Positions 59,479 to 64,000 of a stretch of DNA of 64,000 bases are shown here, one piece after another. The position numbers and the translations under genes were made by a program. The notes under the pieces were generated by a model. It did no database searches. It had not been told where the DNA came from and saw nothing but the letters and a program-made list of their open reading frames with translations. How positions within the stretch are numbered: the stretch's first letter is position 1; each line of letters begins with the position of its first letter. The stretch comes from Hydractinia symbiolongicarpus. Lineage: Eukaryota; Cnidaria; Hydrozoa; Anthoathecata; Hydractiniidae. The DNA is taken from the NCBI RefSeq assembly GCF_029227915.1, contig NC_079881.1:17769501-17833500 (forward strand), read 5' to 3'.

Positions 59479-61593
59479 ATGGCACCAAGTGGAAGTTTCT
59501 TCAATAAAAAGTTTACAACTCCTAAAGGTGTGAGGGTATTACTACCAAAATCAAGCTCCACGAGGAACAGAAATTTGTACAAGTGAGTTTGCTAACTTGT
59601 TATTCCTTAGATTAACCCATATTTTTACATATTTTTACATATTTTTCTTCACCAACACATGATATTTCTGTTGATGAAACTGATTTCTAGTCATCAGTTT
59701 TGTCTACTCCTACGAGCAATAACAGCACAAACATGCTAAGGTGAGAATATAACACAATAGTCAGACATAAAAGTGCCAATATCAGCTGCAAACGTGAGTT
59801 ATCGAATTTTCAAATAACTTTTTTATTTCTTTCGAGCTTTCGGCTTGCATGTGATTTTGCTTAAATTTGAAACTTTCCCATTGACATATAACTATATAGC
59901 TTGCTAGCTAGCTATATATTCATTTAAAGTCCTACGAAAGAAAATAATTTACAAAGAGGTGGCAAGCCACCGCAATGATGAACTCAACCTGTTAGGTCTT
60001 TGGAAATAAGCTAGAGGTTGTACTCCTCTAAAGAAAATGCCTCTAAAAGCACAATTCTCCCTTTTTACAAGGAATTAAATAAAAAATATAAAAAAATAAA
60101 AAGGACACAACACATTTGAAAAGATGAACAGAACTTTAACCAAGGGCAGGTAGGTTTCGACCCATATTTCTGAACGTGTGCGAAAAATCTGCTTCTGCAC
60201 ACAGTGTTTTTTATTGTTGTTTCAAAGGATGGTCAACAACATGGAAGGCAAGTTTACGAAAAAGATAGGGGACGTAAATTGTTTTACAGAAATGAGGTTG
60301 ACGATTTGAAATTAGAAATTTAGATCCTCAGAGATGAAATTTCAATTTTAAAAGCACCTAAAGAAACAACAAAAATTAGCATTCCTGTGGAGCTCTCAGT
60401 AAGTTTTTTTAATTCATGGTATACTTTTATGAGAAATAAAATATAGAAACACATTCATATGTAAAATGTTTTTATTTACAGAGAAAATGATCCGGGATTT
60501 GTATCTGCAATATTAGGAGGAAGGTGGTTGGAATTACAGAAAAGCGTAAATATCATTTTTGCTTTATTACAAACCTGGAACTCTTAAAATACTTATTATA
60601 CTTTATTGATCACTTTCAGGTATAAGGTCGAAGAAAATGTGACAGTAACAAATAACATACTACAGGGTTTAAAAGATGGTGAATGTTCAGAATCTAAAAA
60701 AAGTGCAGAGAAGTATGTATTAAAATAATTAATTTAAAGGGTTTATTAATAACAGTGTCAAAATTTTATGGATTTGTCAGACAGTTAATAAATATTTATA
60801 CTTGCACCAACTCCCGATATGTTACTAAAAATCCAGTAGCAATTACATTTTGAAATAATTGAATTGTGCACTTTCTTTCAGGAGCAGTGAATCGATATTT
60901 TGAGAGCCAAAAAAGAAAGCACAAATTACTTCTAAAAAGTGAAGAAGAACAAGGGATGGTAAAAAGAAATAGACGCATGATAACATCCAGGCATAGAGTG
61001 AGTATTTTAATACAATGTTAACAGTTCTCCAGCTCTATTATAAAGCCGTTATTGCATACTTTAGGGGAAGAAGGCGTTTGCAGACAAAAAATTGTTCTGT
61101 TTTTGCCGGTGAAGCTGAACCACAAAAGTTTAATGCATTTTTGTTTGAAAGCATGATCACCATCTTTTTATTAACAACACTTGTTTTTTAGTTGTTTGCA
61201 ATGCGAGAAAGAGTTGAAAAGGGAGATGATGATCTGGAACAGTGGCAAAGACTCAATGTTTGGGCAATGTCAGATGAGGAGGAGGACGAGAATGGGCAGA
61301 ATATTTTTAGAAGTCTTCCGTGGCGTAATGAATTGTCAACAGATTTAATACGAAGATGCGATACAGCACTTGGTGTTGTTAGGCGTTATGGAGAGCCCTC
61401 AGAAAGGGAACCTAATATGCATTGTTTAATATTTGTCAATCAGAACATTCTAACAATGATGAAAACATACAGCCAAACGCTTGATTTATTAATGACAATG
61501 AAAATTTGGCTTCATACATATATTTTATCTTCTTTTAAATGTACATATGCATTATTATATATATTTTCATTTGTTTTGTTTTTTTACATTTGA
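59479..61593 (+). pseudogene. Decayed multi-exon gene of unknown function
   Basis: Exon 1 (59479-59582) starts MAPSGSFFNKKFTTPKGVRV and ends at GTGAGT. Later exon-like pieces with good sites: 60221-60400 (YEKDRGRKLFYRNEVDDLKL, an in-frame TAG, then ILRDEISILKAPKE, probably a coiled coil); about 60483-60546 (ENDPGFVSAILGGRWLELQK); 60626-60712; 60882-60998 (VNRYFESQKRKHKLL); and 61192 onward (MRERVEKGDDDLEQWQRLNV then WAMSDEEEDENG and SLPWRNELSTDLIRRCD). Not all joins keep phase. The last exon resembles the acidic MS-EEED and W-R-N/S-x-L motif of an uncharacterised multicopy family I associate with cnidarians; function unknown. A 236-bp retroelement-derived repeat sits in the first intron. The frame past about 61430 is probably not protein. 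Confidence 0.5.
59940..60175 (-). repeat. 239-bp dispersed repeat, copy B
   Basis: Close copy of 57151-57389 without any attached coding sequence, located in the first intron of the gene that starts at 59479. Same orientation as the other copies of the family. Confidence 0.9.
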
Positions 61594-62230
61594 AGTAAAA
61601 AAAGACAGTATTTCTTAAAATATATAATATGTAGGTGTTTTCCACTAAAATTAACATGAGTTAATGTGCTTTTGAGATTTATTTTAAGATGATTCTTGGT
61701 GTTAAAAATCGACATGTATAATAAACATACAAAATATCCAACCTTTGTATGGCTAAATTGAAAAAAAATCATTTTGTGCACATAACAAACTTTCTTTTTT
61801 TTAATATATTGCAAAACATTTTTTGATATGCTACATATTTTTTAAGCACGATAGAAGTATTTTATAAAGTTCCTTCTCCTTCGATAAGTCACCAAGTATA
61901 CTGTGGATAGCGTCATTTTAATTATATATTTTTAACAGGTTTTATAATATTTGTTAGGTGTAATCTTTAGTTTTTTCCCTATAGTTTGAGAATAGTCCTG
62001 TGTAGTACTGTTCTTACTTGCTTTAATGAGTCCTAATCTGATTAGATCTGTTGGCTTTTTCTATTAAGTTCTCAGATTATTTTGTTTTTTTAAAAAATAA
62101 TTGATATTGTTAATACTTGATATTTTTAACTGGGAGAAAAACGATTGTACATAATGGATGTAAAAAAAAAAGTTATATTATATGATTGTTATTTAATGCA
62201 TAACCCATGCACATACAACAGAGCCCTAAC
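61594..62230. other. No gene seen
   Basis: AT-rich, no recognisable coding sequence or repeat. Confidence 0.5.
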
Positions 62231-62236
62231 ATAATA

Positions 62237-62720
62237 GGATGTTTGCCAGTATATACGGAAATACTGATTTTTAACGCTTGTTCTTGCTGTCCTTGATTAT
62301 CATAAAGACAAAAAAACTGGAGTCGAGGTTGGTATATAATAAGTAATACGGGATTTAATATTGTCTTATGAACAAAAACACTGCATTTATCATCCCGTAT
62401 TAGTGAGAATACGAGTTCTTATTTTGTCGTCCAAGTAAGAATACAGATTTTTATTTGCAATATTAGTAAGGATACGTAATTTACTATCCCATATTTGTTA
62501 GAATGGGTGTAGTCCGTTAACTTCCGCATTCGTTAGGATATGATCGTATACGCCAATATTCACATCTGTGTGAATACGGTAAAATAGCCACCTCCGTAAT
62601 TTCAGAGTCCCAATACGGGATAATACGTAACTTAAATACTGATTTAATATGGGATTACAAAATGCCGTATTATTCCGTACTTTGTGTTAATACGGAATAA
62701 TACGGAGACAAAAACATAGG
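62237..62720. repeat. Array of AATACGG / CCGTATT words in both orientations
   Basis: Within about 480 bases the word aatacg(g) or its complement recurs more than a dozen times at irregular 15-50 base spacing, for example tatacggaaatac, gtaatacgggatt, catcccgtattag, gtgaatacggta, caatacgggataatacg and ttaatacggaataatacgg. Both orientations alternate, so single strands can fold in many ways. No coding sequence. Confidence 0.8.
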
Positions 62721-62726
62721 TATTCA

Positions 62727-64000
62727 GACCCGTTTCACGCAGTGGAAGACCAAGTTAGTAAACTTGGGCACCTTACTGAACTGGGATAATAAGTGGGGTC
62801 GTTGCATCCAAAGGCAATCCGAAAGCAAACCCCCTTGCTAAGCTTCTTTTAAGTTACCAGAAAAGAGTGAGCTGAACCCTTTACCCTCTGGGTATTGACG
62901 GTAAACTGGTTTGAATGAACTAGCTGGGGTAATACAAAAGCGCTCAGATTTACCTTTTCCTCCCCCATGACCCTGGAAGTACAGGTTTTATAAACGTAAT
63001 GAGAAATGTAAAAAACAGAAAGAAAAAGCGGATCAACAACGAACGTAACAAAGAATATAACATGAACTGTTGTTGAGAATAGGTGGAGAACATTGGCAAA
63101 CCACTCTATCGTTGCAGTGGTACCAAGAATTTGTGCTAGGATCCTTAGCATAAGCCCAATAATTACCTTCGGTCAACATACAGGAGTGATTATATGTCGC
63201 TAACAATGAGTAGTTCTGATTAAACATTGTATCCGTATCACTGACGAGAGGTAGTTGCAAGAGAGAGTCACGTAAAGAAACACGTTCACGAGATGTTTAC
63301 CATGTTTCAAAAACCTTTTAAGATGCAGGAATAAGACTTCATTACTCCTGCTGATTTGCGTTTCTCTAGCACTCCATGTGCAAAGCATTGCGGACAAAAC
63401 CACTTGTTTCCATCAGTTAGAATTTCCAGCTCTAAAAATTTGCTGACACAAGACGGGGTTTTAGATGTCATTGGCAGGGATAAAATGTCCTGCATTTCGA
63501 CATTTACCGAGGTACACAGGCAGGTGTTACAACTTACAGACATTGAGATTTCTGCAGCAATCGGGGAAAATCCCTAAGTGCGTCCAAAACCACAAACAAA
63601 ATCTCTCCTACATCTTGCTGATTATTAAATTGGAAGTCCACTTTCCCATCAGAGTGCATTTGACGTTCAAGGGCCCAGAGAAAATTTAAAGGGTCAACAG
63701 GTGACAATGATTGCTTCAACTTCGTCATGTTAAGCGAAACAGACCTCGCAATAGGTGACAAATGAAACGATTCTGAACCACTTTGGCACCAGAGTGTTGG
63801 AATGGTACTTAATACTTCGAAATGGCGTTGACGTAACAAGTGTTGCATTTGTTTAAAAAACGATGTTTTTATAGACACTAATTGCTTGAGTGTCACTTTT
63901 ATTTTGGCTAACCTTTTTAGAAGGCCCCTTTCGGCGAGATGAAACACCCTTGGTCTCTCCATTGGGCAAAGCCTGCTTGGATCTGGGTAATTGCATTAAG
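62727..64000 (-). pseudogene. Endonuclease-USP retroelement, copy 2 (runs off the window)
   Basis: From the window end on the minus strand: a Cys box near 63870-63830 (LNKCNTCYVNAI, the usual Gly before Asn-Thr-Cys being Cys), a frameshift, then IPTLWCQSGSESFHLSPIAR and FNNQQDVGEILFVVLDAL (the QQD box that copy 1 lacks). A second frame follows with CNTCLCTSVNVEMQDILSLP and GNKWFCPQC (63543-63307), then the His-box region (63260-63033). There GHYW is changed to GNYW, so the catalytic His is Asn. The 3' UTR (63032-62740) matches copy 1. Three frames plus the active-site change mean no activity. The endonuclease part would lie beyond 64000. Confidence 0.85.

Noticed and set aside
61594-62230. 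tRNA or small RNA genes in the AT-rich spacers
   Set aside because: I looked for A and B box words and cloverleaf arms here and in other spacers and saw none I could support.

Overview
The window is AT-rich metazoan nuclear DNA with spliced genes (GT-AG introns), THAP, MYND and ZAD-like fingers, ubiquitin-specific-protease domains and a wide mix of eukaryotic transposons. I see no bacterial operon structure, rRNA, tRNA or CRISPR. The repertoire (Kolobok, a DUF6589 plus RecQ-type helicase element, KDZ/Zisupton-like, Penelope-like, BEL/Pao, Gypsy, CR1-like, REL-endonuclease retroelements, Helitrons) is what I would expect in a cnidarian, perhaps a hydrozoan. That is inference from family content, not a marker-based call.

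Layout. 0.2-2.9 kb: a 5'-truncated non-LTR retroelement (minus) with poly(A) tail, 7-bp target duplication and one long RT plus endonuclease frame whose active site reads FAGD. 4.1-5.9 kb: a Gypsy pol relic. 6-18 kb: four copies or fragments of a MYND-finger gene family interleaved with copies of one Helitron family (3' hairpin plus CTAG). 18-22 kb: unassigned AT-rich DNA ending in a long (TA)n tract. 22.5-28 kb: a second, decayed copy of the first retroelement, split by a 3.5-kb element with 436-bp terminal inverted repeats that carries a spliced, frameshifted gene of unknown function. 28.2-32.3 kb: a CR1-like tail and a BEL/Pao relic interrupted by an insertion ending in about 230 GAT units. 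33.9-35 kb: retroelement remnants. 35-39.2 kb: a nearly complete Kolobok element (TTAA sites, THAP transposase in eight exons, plus a convergent cysteine-rich gene). 41.4-43.2 kb: Penelope-like and KDZ/Zisupton-like relics. 43.6-46.6 kb: a retroelement 3' half that fuses a restriction-like endonuclease to a ubiquitin-specific protease; further copies lie at 33.9, 57.2, 59.9 and 62.7-64 kb, all on the minus strand. 48.6-54.9 kb: a 6.24-kb DNA transposon with a 9-bp target duplication, a RecQ-type helicase (plus) and a ZAD/DUF6589 gene (minus). 59.5-61.6 kb: a decayed multi-exon gene of unknown function.

Almost every gene belongs to a mobile element or looks like a multicopy family, and nearly all carry at least one frameshift, stop or active-site change. 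The window is best read as a transposon graveyard with a few recent insertions. The most interesting items are the endonuclease-USP fusion retroelement, the helicase-encoding transposon with its 9-bp target duplication, and the Kolobok element with a second gene converging on its transposase over a perfect hairpin.
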